DNA of 64,000 nucleotides from Mallotus nudiflorus (Eukaryota > Streptophyta > Magnoliopsida > Malpighiales > Euphorbiaceae). The stretch is taken from the NCBI GenBank assembly GCA_947683625.1, contig CANTUR010000347.1, positions 1,736,001-1,800,000 of the forward strand, read 5' to 3'. This document shows, piece after piece, positions 10,137-21,125 of the stretch (position 1 is its first letter; each line of letters begins with the position of its first letter). Made by a program: the position numbers and the translations under genes. A model generated the notes under the pieces. That model searched no databases. It saw only the letters and a program-made list of their open reading frames with translations, and was not told the DNA's origin.

Positions 10137-11479
10137 CTATCCTTTGTCATGGGTAAATCTTCGGCTTGGGCTGATTCTCTTAGCTGGGGTGATCCTAACT
10201 CCATTTTGCTTGACCCACATGAGGATTTTAGATCGAGAGGTGTTCAATGGTGTATATCTATCTGCTTCCCTATCAAATTTTTCTACCAGATTTCTGAAAT
10301 TTGTTTTTAGGAAGCTTGCTCGTCTGTGTTTCGATCGTTCATCCTTGATCGATGGCCTATCTTCCTCCCATTGCATTGCTTCTGCAAAGGTACTCGGTTC
10401 TCTGGTCATTATTTTGTCTTTAAGCTTGCCAAGTCTAGTGCCATTTTTCAAAGCTTCTATGGTGACTTCATCAACAAGATGCTCAATTTGCATGGTTGTT
10501 TAATTGAAACAGTCAAGGTAACTTCGTAAGTATTCATCAACTTCTTGCCGGCACATCCAAAGATCATTGATGTTTTTGGCTGGGGGAATATTGGTGATGA
10601 ATCTAATATGAAATTGTTCCACTAGATCCTTGAAAGAAGTGATAAAATTCTCTGGGAGTCGATGAAACCACTTTTGATCATTCTTGTGAGTGTGCTTGGA
10701 AAAACTCTACACATGATTCCATCATTTACATTATGGAGCAACATTTTTGTTCGGAACGCTGATATATGGTTGATGGGGTCTCCCGTCCTATCGTATTGAT
10801 CAAGCGACGGGATTCTGAACTTAGTAGGGATCTCCGTCTCAATTATTCTGCTGACAAATAGAGTTCTGATGTCCATAACACATTCTTCTTCCTTTCTTGG
10901 TTAAGTCTGGGCTTTGCATATTGCTTCTTCAACCTTTTGAGCTATTTTTGAATCATCAAGAGCCGAAAAGGTTGAATTGCACTCCCCTTCTGGCACTTTA
11001 CCCTTTCCCATGCTTGTGCCCGGGGCCTACTGAGGTGTTGTGTTATCATCGTTTTGAGCCAGCTCAGAGCGCCCACTATGTATTATAGCATTTAGTTGTT
11101 GTTGCATCAAAGCTGTCTACGCCTGAATATTTTTTATAATGACTTCCTTACTAGTTTGATTGAGGCTGAGTTTTTGGTTTATAGTGTTTAAATTTGGGGT
11201 GGTTATTGTTGGTGTTTTTGGTAGACTCAGAAAGGGTATAGAAGGTATTGAACGATGGTGTTGTAGCAGAGCGTAATATGGGAGGTCTGTGCCCAAGGAA
11301 GGGTATCTTGGAGTGTTATCAGGGAGTGAAGGTATATGTCCTAATGAGGCTCCAACATGTTGTAAGGTGCGTGGAAGCACTATTGCTAGGAGAGGGTTTG
11401 AGAGGTCGGTCAAAGGGATAGGTGTGGAAGGGTTGGTGCTGGCTTCAGGAGTCAAGGCTGGTGGTGGGCTAGAAGTCAT
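10137..11479 (-). pseudogene. Gag of the Tat element, broken
   Basis: Minus-strand pieces in order: 11117-11479 (ATG at 11479, Pro/Ser/Thr-rich N-terminus, 57 nt after the PBS region), 10622-10876 (IPSLDQYDRTGDPINHISAF and DGIMCRVFPSTL, the retrotransposon gag core), and 10137-10493 (EHLVDEVTIEALKNGTR, FAEAMQWEEDRPS). Frame changes and stops separate them. Gag formed the particle around the element RNA. Start choice: first ATG after the primer site, keeping the open N-terminal frame. Confidence 0.75.
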
Positions 11480-11536
11480 AGTGAGGATGTCTTTAGCTTA
11501 GCAAGTAAATGAATGGCTTTTCCCAAGAAGTTCCCA

Positions 11537-11548
11537 CAGATGGTGCCA
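11537..11548 (-). promoter_or_regulatory. Primer binding site (tRNA-Asp-like, CpG-decayed)
   Basis: The minus strand reads TGGCACCATCTG two bases after the LTR end. Plant Tat elements commonly have TGGCGCC-type sites matching the 3' end of tRNA-Asp. The two differences from TGGCGCCGTCTG are G-to-A changes at CpG positions, as expected from methylated-cytosine decay. Confidence 0.7.
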
Positions 11549-11550
11549 CT

Positions 11551-11950
11551 TGATAATTGGTTTTCGAAACTCTTGGGTTGGGTATCATGCAATCCACGAA
11601 CAGAAGGCAAGGTGAGAGGTGGGGAGAAACCCCATGAACACTCTAATGCCTAAGTTAGAGAAATAGAAGTAGGAAGAATACGAGATAGCTAGAATATGTG
11701 AGAATGAGATGCCCTTTTGTGAGGGATATAGGGTTCTATTTATAGCAATGCTCAAACCTGGGAGGAGTCAGATTCCGTGTGGGAGAGTGACTCATAATCT
11801 TGGTAGGAGAGTATTCCTTCTTTGCTTAGGATTCTACTTTGGGGTAGTCCCCATTCCGAATGGATCTGCCTTCTTTTTAATCCAAGTGTCCCTATTTAGG
11901 AGATAAGGAGCCCTTAACTAGGTAGGAACATATTAGATAGTATCAATTAG
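11551..11950 (-). repeat. 5' LTR of the Tat element (outer end uncertain)
   Basis: On the plus strand it begins TGATAATTGG next to the PBS, giving an LTR end ...CA on the minus strand. A TATA box (TATAAATAG on the minus strand) lies at 11736-11744, so U3 is to its right and R/U5 runs down to 11551. The left end of U3 could not be located because the partner LTR is outside the window; 11,950 is approximate. Confidence 0.55.
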
Positions 11951-13462
11951 TGAAATGGTAAATTCTCTATAAGGAAATTTTAAGATGTAAGGTTTGATTT
12001 TTATCATTATCGATTTAAAAGGAGAGGGTCATCTCTATCATATAGTCACTCAAAACATAAGTCATATCACTTTTCTATTAAAAAATTGATTTTAATGACC
12101 ACTCTTTCCTATAGGGAAAAGCTTTTATGAGATTTATCTTTGATAAGTTAGAAGAGTTAAAACCTTTTTTACCCTTGTCACTACCATGTACTAGCAATAG
12201 AAATATTTGTTTCTTATTGCTTTGTTTATGTTATTCTATGATTTGTCTCATAAGATGTATTCAAACAATGAAAGGATTGGTTCTTGAATTTAGTGAGGCA
12301 GCTTTATTTTTAGCACACTTAGTGAGACTAGGTTGTATACTAGTAAAGACACAAGATAGAAATAAGACATGTGATAATAATTTATGGGTTTTTAAGTTGC
12401 AGCTGTGGCAATTCCATATAATTTGTGACAGGAATGAGCATGTGAGTGGGATATAAAGAAGAAAAGTAAACTTTTTCGAAAAGTAAACTTTTTCCAAAAG
12501 TACTGCATGTTACTATATTTTTTGTAAGATTATTATTACTTTTGTAAATTTTTTAAAAAAATTATAAGAAAACTAAAATAATTTTACACTATTTATAATA
12601 AAATAATAATAAAAAATTATGAATATTTTTAAATAAAATAGAGACTAACTAAAAGAAATATGTCAAAATTATGAAAATCAAATAAAAATAAATATATTAT
12701 TAGTTTCCTAATGTTTTCTTCATTGATTAAATAAATTTTATGGAATAAAATAAGTCATTTCATTTTCGAACTAAAATTATATCATTTCATTAAAATAAAA
12801 GAATGAGACAATAAGACCCAAGTAAAAAGAGGAATCCAAATCCAAATGCACACCCAAAAATCCAAACCACTATCTTCATCTTTTTCATTGTAAAAACCCT
12901 AGAAAAACAAAGAAAAGGTTTATGGATCATCATTTTTAGTAGTTTCATAAGCAAACATGGAGAAGAAACGAGCTCAAGTATGAGTTTTTGATAACTCATT
13001 ATTTCAACAACAGTTTTAAGGAGACCGTTAAAGTTAGAGAGTGATGTAGAGACCTTTGAAGCTTGGATAGCGAGAGAGGCTCCAAAATGGAAGAAGGAGT
13101 GGAGAAGTCCACACAGAGAAGAAGTGCAAATCTCTTTGTTATGCTAGTAATAAAGATCTTGAACCAACTCCACAAAAACATTGCAACTTTACACAAGCTG
13201 CACCTTAATATCAAGAACATAAAAAGAGCCATATCCATACATTTATTAAACATAGATCCTATTATTAAAGCATTAATACATATAAAACAAGACAGATTTA
13301 GGTTATTTTTGGCCAAGAATTGGCCAAAAACCACCTTAAAAAACCAATGTCCATAAGCAGAGATAAAAGAGCTATAAGAGAAGACAGAGCAAAAGGTGAC
13401 AAAAGAATTAATCCATTTCATTTTGGAATAAAATCATGGAAAAACAAAAATAGGTACCTTAT
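11951..13462. other. Unassigned AT-rich stretch, possible gene fragment
   Basis: It may include the rest of the Tat U3. No protein family was recognised. Around 12,850-13,430 both strands have moderately long frames (minus 12999-13421, 140 codons, hydrophobic; plus 13063-13356, 97 codons), and an AAAACCCTAG motif like those in plant leaders lies near 12,893. None has recognisable domains, so no CDS is called. It is the only stretch in the window that might be low-copy host sequence. Confidence 0.4.
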
Positions 13463-14244
13463 AGTTTCACTTATTTCAACTAAAAACTAAAATTTTATAT
13501 GAAATTTCATTTTTACCTTTACTACATCACCATCTCAAATAGTACTGTAAATTGTTTACAAAGCTTTTTGTCAAGCAAAATACTACATACTTGTTGAAAA
13601 CATCTTCCACATAGGTGATCACTTTATGAGAATGTTACAGAAAAAAAAGTTAGGGGAAGAATTTTCTCATCTCATGCGCTATAATAGAGAAAAAATTTAA
13701 AAAAACATATGCTAGTTGACAAATGCTTAGACATTCTCTTTTCTTTCTATTAATTAAATATTTTATCATTGTCCCCATGGTACATAAGAAAAGGCTAAAG
13801 TGTCAAACATATTTGCTGAAATTATTCACAGCCTTAAAACCTAGAGTTGTTGTAGGTAGGCACCCAAATATTTAACGACAATTCATTTAGAAAATATAAT
13901 AATTAGCAATAAAAACTAGTATTAGAGATAGTAATCACCTCTTGATTAATAACTAGGAAAAACATTTTTATGGTAACTGAATTTCATGGATTTTTAATAA
14001 TTGCACTTCATTTATTGTCTAGGAAACCATATACTGACTTAGAGTGTGTTTGGTACGAATGAATTCCATAAAATTTTATAGAATTTATTTACAAATCCAA
14101 ATGATGTATGTTTGGTTTAAATGAATTTTGTATGGAATTCATTTGCAATTTCAAATTTTTAAATTTTTGGAATTGATTATAAATAAACCAAATTCTATTA
14201 AAATGATTGGAATTTCCAAATGAATTCCATAACTTTTAAATCTA
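13463..14244. repeat. Dispersed repeat with truncated Tourist MITE (copy 1)
   Basis: Nearly collinear with 47,407-48,208. The Tourist MITE within it starts at 14042 after a TTA (14039-14041) with GAGTGTGTTTGG, and is cut at about 14,244, where RT sequence of the Tekay-like element begins. The left edge is abrupt: the two copies have unrelated sequence before GTTTCACTTATTTC. Confidence 0.75.
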
Positions 14245-14248
14245 AGAA

Positions 14249-16280
14249 ACACTGGGTCTGATAAAACCCTTATCCAGTAATTCCTGCAACTGCTTCTTCA
14301 ACTCTTTTGACTCTGCAGGAGCCATTCTATAGGGCAGCATCAAAATAGGAGTAGTGCCTGGAACCACGTCTATACAAAACTCAATCTCTCTATGAGGTGG
14401 TAAACCTGGCAACTCCTCAGGAAAAACATCAGGAAACTCACAGGCAACATGAACATATGTGAGTGACAACTTCTCCATTGAAGTATCCCTGACTATTGCC
14501 AAATATTCCTCACAACCCTTCCTCAACATCTTCCTAGTTGTGATAACAGAGATGAGATTCTGAGGTGTAGAACTCTTATCACCCACAAACTTAAATTCTT
14601 CTTCATTAGGAATTCTGAAAATCACCTCTTTACTCTGATAATCCATAATGGCGTAGTGTTGAGACAACTAATCCATACCCAAAATCACATCTAACAACAC
14701 CAATTCTGCTGGCAGTTCTCTACCTCTGACAAACACTAGACAACCAGAAAGAACAACATTGGTATCGAATGAATCACTTAGAGTGGCGATAGATAAAGGA
14801 AAAGCCATCCTCGAAGCTTGTCAACATGACTTTGAAGCAAAAATAGGAGATATAAAGGAATGTGTGGCACTCGAATCAAACAAAACCTAATCATTTAAGA
14901 AACAAATAGGAATAATACCTGCAACAATAGCATTAGATGCCTGAGCATCCTATTGAGTGAGGTTGAAAACCTTGGCCTGACCTCGACCTCCCTATTGATT
15001 GGTAGAAGCCTGGTCAAAACCTTTGGCACCTCCTTTGGTACCTCTACCATGTCCTTGTTGAGTAACAATCTGAGTTGAACTTGAGTGCTGAGCTGGAGGC
15101 AACTGAAAAGGAATTGGTGCTGCACTAGCAATCGACTGCTGCGAAAACTGCAAAATTTATTATGGCTAAAAACAAGAATAGGGACATGATCTGATAAAGT
15201 TTCTCGTCTATCCACATCGAAAACACATCAGTGGCGCTATATAACACGGTCCCTAATGGACTCTACCATAAGTCTTATAGATGCTCGTTGTTGATCCTTA
15301 ACTCTAACCACTACTGCTACTATAAGCACTTAGCCCAAATCTAATCAGTCTACGCTATCCCCTATGGCCATGTCTACTACTCCTATGCACTCTCTACTGC
15401 TGCCTCTGGCTCTACTACACTGAGCCTCTTTGTTGACTACTAGAACTAATATGAAAGGTTAAATACAAAGTAGTCTAAAATCCTCCTGACTGTATGCCCA
15501 ACTGGTAATAATCAAGCATAGCTCCTTACCTGACTAGCCTCAACTCAATCTTTTTGGCCAACTCTATCACCAACTCCAGAGTAAAGCCTGCAGTAGGCAT
15601 CCCAGCAAAAGTAGAACCTAGACTAGTGATGTAAGTAATAACAGTAAAATACTAATCTCTCATCAGATCCTTTGCATATCTGCCGAGTCAAAGAAACTCT
15701 TTAGTGTAGTCCTCGACAGATTTATCTCCCTTAGTGATGCTCGTTAATCTGAGTCTGTAACTCATCCGGAGTGGCTCTAGGCAGAATCTCCTCATTAATC
15801 TCTCTCTGAACTGAGCCTAGGTCATCATCATCATATACGACTGAATCATTTGAATAAACCAATCCAGGGCTGGTCCCCTTACTAACAACTCAATGATCAT
15901 GATCTACTGGTACTCAGTGTGAGCAGTCCCAGTCCTCGTCTCAATCATATATAGAAAATCCAACAGGTCTGATGTCCCATCAAAAGCTATCCGACCAACT
16001 CTAGCATAAAATAGTGCTACCTCAGGGTCAGACATACCCTGTTGATAGGTAGGCTTTATTGGTAGTGCAACTGGAGGTATTGTAGCTTCTTCATATTCTG
16101 GCTCTATAGGTTCCTCATCCTGTAGCTTACGCTATCTATGGTGACTTGTCGCTCCTTGAGGTCTACCTCTACTTCGACCTCTGCACCTCATTGGCAGCTC
16201 AGGAGGTAAAACTTCATCCTAAAAGGACTCATCATCCTCAGCCTTAACAACCGATGGAGCGACACACGCTAGCCTCCTCA
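14249..16280 (-). pseudogene. Gag, protease and RT start of the Tekay-like element, decayed
   Basis: Gag begins near 16,280 (MRRLACVAPSVVKAEDDE) and includes YQQGMSDPEVALFYARVG, FDGTSDLLDFLYMIETRTG, GPALDWFIQMIQSYMMMMT and AQFREINEEILPRATPDEL, with several stops. The protease region has FDSSATHSFISP (usual FDSGATHSF, so the Gly is changed) and VILGMD*LSQHYAIMDYQSKEV. The open piece 14242-14667 continues through CEFPDVFPEELPGLPPHREIEF to LLDKGFIRPSVS at the RT N-terminus, then breaks off. No YxDD region remains. It is non-functional. Confidence 0.8.
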
Positions 16281-16451
16281 TTTAAAAAGACAAACCAAAA
16301 AGATTTAGACAAAACAGACACTCTAAGGATTACGCGAAATACTAAATCAAGGAAAACTTATTGAAGACATACTTGAACCTAAATAAAACTACAGTAGTTC
16401 CAAAGAAAACAAAACTCTAAAAACCTAGGTCCATAACACTAATAACCTAGG

Positions 16452-16463
16452 GCTTCGATACCA
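16452..16463 (-). promoter_or_regulatory. Primer binding site, initiator tRNA-Met type
   Basis: The minus strand reads TGGTATCGAAGC four bases after the LTR end GTGACA. The common plant initiator-Met site is TGGTATCAGAGC. Its position confirms both the orientation and the LTR end. Confidence 0.75.
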
Positions 16464-16467
16464 ACTT

Positions 16468-19400
16468 TGTCACAACCCAAACTGAGAGTCATGACCGACG
16501 CTAGGGAACGAGAATTCTTTTGAATTCGAAACCCAGAATAAGCCTTAAAAATAAAAAGCATGCAATAAATAAATAAAATACACCAGAATTAAAATCTTAA
16601 ATTGATATAAAAATAAATACTTAATGTCATATCATAAAATAAAATATTTGCATACAATATTCAGGGAAAGGTCATTGACATTAAAATCACATTTTACTAC
16701 TAATACAAAGCACTACTACTACTGCAGTTTTCTAGAATACTATAAAGTTTAGGTAAGTAATTTACATAAACTAGCTAGGGCTAAAGAAGTGTAGCATATG
16801 GGCCTACTACTGAGGTATGAGGAAGAAGAATCTCCTATAAAATAAACAACTGAGGGGAGTCACTAAGTGAATTATTATATTATATATACATGCACCTTCT
16901 AATGTCATATGCAATCAAGCATCAGTATATATAATAAATATATACACGCATTTCACATAAATGTTGAAATCAGTTTTATGAATAATAAATGTTGAAAAAT
17001 ATTTATTTCAATGAAGGATCAAATAGAACCCTAATAATTCCCAACCTCAATCAAAAATATACAGGCTCACTTAATTCCAAATTAATTCTCTTATTCCATT
17101 TTAGTAGACTGGCCTTGAGACACTAAGTCAGTCGAGCTCTAACAGTCTCAATGTCAGTGTTACTAGCCCCGAGACACTAAGTCAACCAAGCTCCCGCAAT
17201 CACACTACTCAATCACATCAATCTCAAAATAATCAATCAAATAAAAGTCACCTCAAGTGATTTAATAACTCAACCCTAAAGTCTATCGCATCGGTACGTA
17301 TGTGGTCCTAGTGTTGCCCACTAGGTAGCACATTTTATTGATATCCTTTAAATAAAATTCAATATACAAATGAGAAATAAATAATGCATATTTAAACATA
17401 ATAACATTCATAATAATGAAATAAACCATATATATACCAGAAATACACCAAAAATATACTAGGTATAGTTTAAGTATATATATGCTACATAAATCCAAAA
17501 TCAACCGTAAATTTATAGAATATAAACCATGAACATACCAAAAATATTCTAAGTGTATATTGAAAATATAACATGCATATATGTTGAAATATACCAAAAA
17601 TATATTGAAAATATACCTAACATATACTAAAACATTGAATAAAACAATTCATGTATAAATACATATTAAAAACATGAATTCTCAATATCATGAATCCTAT
17701 ATGCAATGTATATATAAAATAATAATTCATAATTTTGTGCTCCTCGAGACTGGTTCGACGAGCTTGGTCTGATAGGCCTCGGTCTCGGTGCAACTAGAAA
17801 ATAAATAATAGTAAAAATTAGAATAAATTCCTAACTTATATTTATAAAAGAAACTCGATCTAGGAATACAAAAACTCAAACAAATACGGAAATTCAAAAT
17901 CGACCCGACATTATATTTTACGAGAATTCTATCAAAAATTCGGCATAACCTTTTTTGTAAAACGAACATCTCTCTACTAAAAAGTAGAGCCGATCCTGTA
18001 AGAAAAACACACTTCTAGTACAAATAACTCAACACCTCGGGTTAGGACCGCGAACTGCACAATTCCTAACTGAGGTTCAGAATTAACCAAAATAAATAAA
18101 TAAATATATTAAAAATCAATAAATTCCATAAATATTCTCAAAAAGACCAAAATATAATATATTAAACATTAAAAACACTAAATACAATTATTTTCACAAT
18201 AATTAAATAAAAATCTCGAATAATAATATAATATTAATAAAAATCCAATTTTTCAATAATTCAATATAAAATAGTAAAAATTCACTTTTATATATTCAAA
18301 TAGCTTTAATAGCCTAAATATGTATTAAAAGTAATTAATAACCCATTAAATCACCAAAATAGTAAATAATTTATTATTTGAAAATAATGTTAAAAAATTA
18401 GTATTAATTAATTAAAAATAGTAAATCATTTATAAAAATCATTTTAATACCCTACATAATTCTAAAATCATTTAAAACATATTATTAACTATAATTTTCA
18501 CAAAATTACACAATTAACTCAATAATACAAAATATACAAAATATATTTAATATTCCTAAAAATTATATAAATTCACCAAAAATTATTTTAAATATTCTAA
18601 AATTGTTAACTCACATTACAAACACAAATTCAACTAAATCTCCATTAAAAATAATTAATTAACATAATTATCAAAAATTCAATATTTAATATTAAAATAA
18701 TAAAAAATTAACAATAATTCAAATTAATTCAAAAAAATCCAAAAAAAATATATTTGAGAATCTTGAGTTGCAAAAAACAACATTTGTGAAGCAAGTTTTC
18801 ATGAATCAAACATATTCAAGCTCAAAAAAAATCAAAAACCCTTAATTATATAAACTAAAAATTGAAGATATCTAAAAATATAGAGGATTTGAGCTTAAAT
18901 AGAGCTCGAAAATGGACTCACTAGATCAAGGACGTTCAAAAGAGACTAGTTTGAAGGGATGGGGTGGCCGGAATCTCGCCGGCGTGAGGAAGCTCCAAGA
19001 TTCGGCCTCTTCTCTTACCGACCGTTCCAGTGGCTTTCCGGTGCTTTGTTGGTGGTGGACGGTAGCTGGAGGAAGGGGGAAGTGGTAGCGGTCAATGGTT
19101 GCAGGTGGGCGGCTCCGGCGTGGTCTGTGAAGGTGACAGTGGAAGAAGAAGAAGAAGAAGAAGAAGAATGTTGACCCGAAAAAATTTTTGACTTTTCTAT
19201 TATTTTTTTTATTTTTTAATTAATGATGAAATTACCGAATTGCCCTCCATCCAATTTAATAATAATAATAATAACAATAACAAGGATAATAATAATATTA
19301 TTATTAACAACAATAATAATAGTAATAACAATATTAATCCCACGTAAAAATAAATTATTTTTACGTAAATAATTTCTTAAAATAAAATACATAAATATTA

Positions 19401-19499
19401 TTAGCAATTAACAATAATAATATAAAATTAAAATTTAAAATTATTAATACTGCATATCCCAATATAGTATTGTTTTATTTAGAATACTGGGTCTTTATA
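16468..19499 (-). repeat. 5' LTR of the Tekay-like element, family A copy A3, 3.0 kb
   Basis: Minus-strand start TATAAAGACCC (TG changed to TA; family consensus TGTAATATCCC), end GGTTGTGACA at 16468. It is collinear with A1 and A2, including the GC-rich island (about 18,920-19,170), intron-like AT stretch, hairpin exon and tandem hairpins. A CpG-rich island with repeated TTC codon-like units lies at about 19,140-19,170. Its outer boundary abuts the start of composite block I. Confidence 0.85.
17794..18921 (-). other. Predicted split leader in LTR A3
   Basis: Intron-like 1 runs from 18921 down to 17996 (926 nt; GTGAGT donor, TTCTTACAG acceptor). The exon-like segment is 17995-17922 (74 nt) with stem CTCTACT/AGTAGAG. 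Intron-like 2 is 17921-17794 (128 nt; GTAAAA ... TTCTAG). The upstream hairpin arms at 18035-18046 and 18065-18075 differ from A1 but still pair. The ATG at 17969 (minus) opens MFVLQKRLCRIF and is open for 80 codons if unspliced. Confidence 0.5.
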
Positions 19500-19813
19500 G
19501 TATGCTTTCTTTTTCTTGTTGTTTTGGTGGTTAGTTTTTCTGCTTGTTGTTTTGGTGGTTAGTTTTTCTTTTTTTGTTGGTTTTTTTTTTTCAGTTCTAT
19601 GAGATTGTTTTGCAATGGTTTTCTAGTTATTTTCATGGTTGTTTTGGTACCTACTTGTTTTATTTTTTTTGTTGGTTATTTTTCAATTTTATATGCTTGT
19701 TTTGTAGTGATTTTTTTATTATTATTTTCGAGTTATTTTTGGGTACCTACTTATTTTGGTGGTTGTTTTTCTATTTATTTTGATAGTTGTTTTTTTAGTT
19801 GTTTTGGTGGTGG

Positions 19814-19815
<2 letters not shown>

Positions 19816-19886
<71 letters not shown>
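19816..19886. repeat. (ATT)n microsatellite
   Basis: Uninterrupted ATT repeats of about 70 bp in the T/G-rich start of block I. The block II counterpart is at 54,725-54,851. Confidence 0.95.
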
Positions 19887-20799
19887 TGTTCTTTTTTAGT
19901 TTTATGAAATTATTTTGTAGTGGTTTTTGTAGTTCTTTTCATGGTTGTTATTCTAGTTATTTTTGGAAACCGGTTGTTTTCATGGTTTTTTTTTGTTTTG
20001 GCGATTGTATTTTGCTGTTTTGTAGTGATTTTTGTAGTTGTTTTTATGGTTATTTTGGCGGTTACTTTTTTTTTTGTTCTTTTAGAGTTTTATGAGATTG
20101 TTTTGCAATGATTTTATAGTTGTTTTCATGGTTTTTTTTATGGTTTCAGAAAAAGATTAAGAAAAAAGTAAATAAAAAGAAAAAAGAAAAAAAACAACCA
20201 CAAACAACCTAAAAAAAAGCAGAAACAAAAAAACAACCTAAAAAGAAAAAATTAGAAATTAAAATAAATTAAAATAATAATAATAATAATTAGAGAAAGA
20301 ATAATAAATAAAAAAAGGAAAGAATAATAATATCAAAATAAAATAGTTATGGAATAACAAATAATAAAAAACAACTATCAAAACAATGAAACAACAACCT
20401 GCAAAACAATAGTAAAAGTAACAAAAAATCAGAAAAATAATGTCATAGAATAAAATAAAATAATTATGAAATAATAATTAGATGAAAAACAATAAAAATA
20501 TTGTACAAATAAAAATAAAAAAGGAAGGAGGGAGAAAAGAATAAATAGAAAAAAGAAAAGCAATCAATTAAATAGGTAAAATTGAAAACAAAAAACCCAT
20601 AAAACTGAAAGAAAAAAAATAGTAAGCCTGAAAAAGAAAACCAAAAACATTATAAAATTTTGGTCAACCTTAATTATATTTTTAATTTTCCCTAAATTAA
20701 ATCATGGCAATTTATGAAAATCATATGAATCATGGAAAAATATTTAAATTATAATTATGACACGTATTAAAGCAAATATTAACGCAATGCTAATAACTA

Positions 20800-21076
20800 C
20801 TATCTCTGTTCCAATTTAATTGACATTTAATGATTATGCACTTAGATTAAGGAATGCAATTACTATATGTGTAAAATATTATAATATCCTTATAATAATT
20901 CCCTTAACCAATTACTTAGTTTTTCCAAAAGGAGTATATTTTCAATTAATTCTCTTAGTTAAATAAGGGTAGGATAGGAAAAGGAGTAGTTAAAATGTAT
21001 TGGTAAACTAAAAATGTCAAATAAATTGGAACAAAAATTTTATCCTAAAACGTCAATTAAATTGAAATAAAATGAG
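20800..21076 (+). mobile_element. Stowaway-type MITE (subfamily 1), block I copy 1
   Basis: 277 bp, flanked by TA. Inverted ends are CTATCTCTGTTCC...AATTGAC and its complement ending GAGTA-side. Tc1/mariner Stowaway MITEs have TA duplications and CTCCCTCYGTTCC-like ends. The element carries no coding capacity. Confidence 0.8.
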
Positions 21077-21125
21077 TAACATATAACTATAAAATGACCA
21101 AAAAATGAAATAACCACAACATATG

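Larger units (their letters stand above)
1..11950 (-). mobile_element. Tat-type Ty3/gypsy retrotransposon, partial, split by a solo LTR
   Basis: Minus-strand order from right to left is LTR, PBS, gag, protease, reverse transcriptase, RNase H, integrase, then a plus-strand (antisense) gene. The 3' LTR must lie to the left of the window. Gypsy order (RT before integrase), an extra RNase H domain after RT, and an antisense ORF beyond integrase are known traits of the plant Tat lineage (Retand/Ogre/Tat). The element is dead: it has many in-frame stops and frameshifts, and its integrase is interrupted at 3276/7135 by an unrelated LTR. The right boundary is uncertain because the outer end of the LTR cannot be fixed without its partner. 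Confidence 0.85.
14244..19499 (-). mobile_element. Tekay-like chromovirus, 5' part only
   Basis: Minus-strand order is LTR (16468-19499), initiator-Met-type PBS, gag, protease and the first residues of RT. It stops at about 14,244 next to a truncated MITE, so the rest of pol and the 3' LTR are lost. It is the only copy in the window that ties the family A LTR to coding sequence. The gag-pro sequence style and 3-kb LTRs suit Tekay-type elements; the lineage call is by eye. Confidence 0.75.

Noticed and set aside
9661..10529. Plus-strand frames of 119-144 codons
   Set aside because: Antisense to the protease and gag of the Tat element, which have recognisable motifs on the minus strand.
12127..12456. 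109-codon plus-strand frame
   Set aside because: No recognisable domain, AT-rich setting, and a frame of similar length on the other strand. Not enough to call a gene.
19544..20111. Overlapping Phe/Tyr/Ile-rich frames on the plus strand
   Set aside because: Caused by T/G-rich sequence and (ATT)n; no domain, and no conserved frame in block II.
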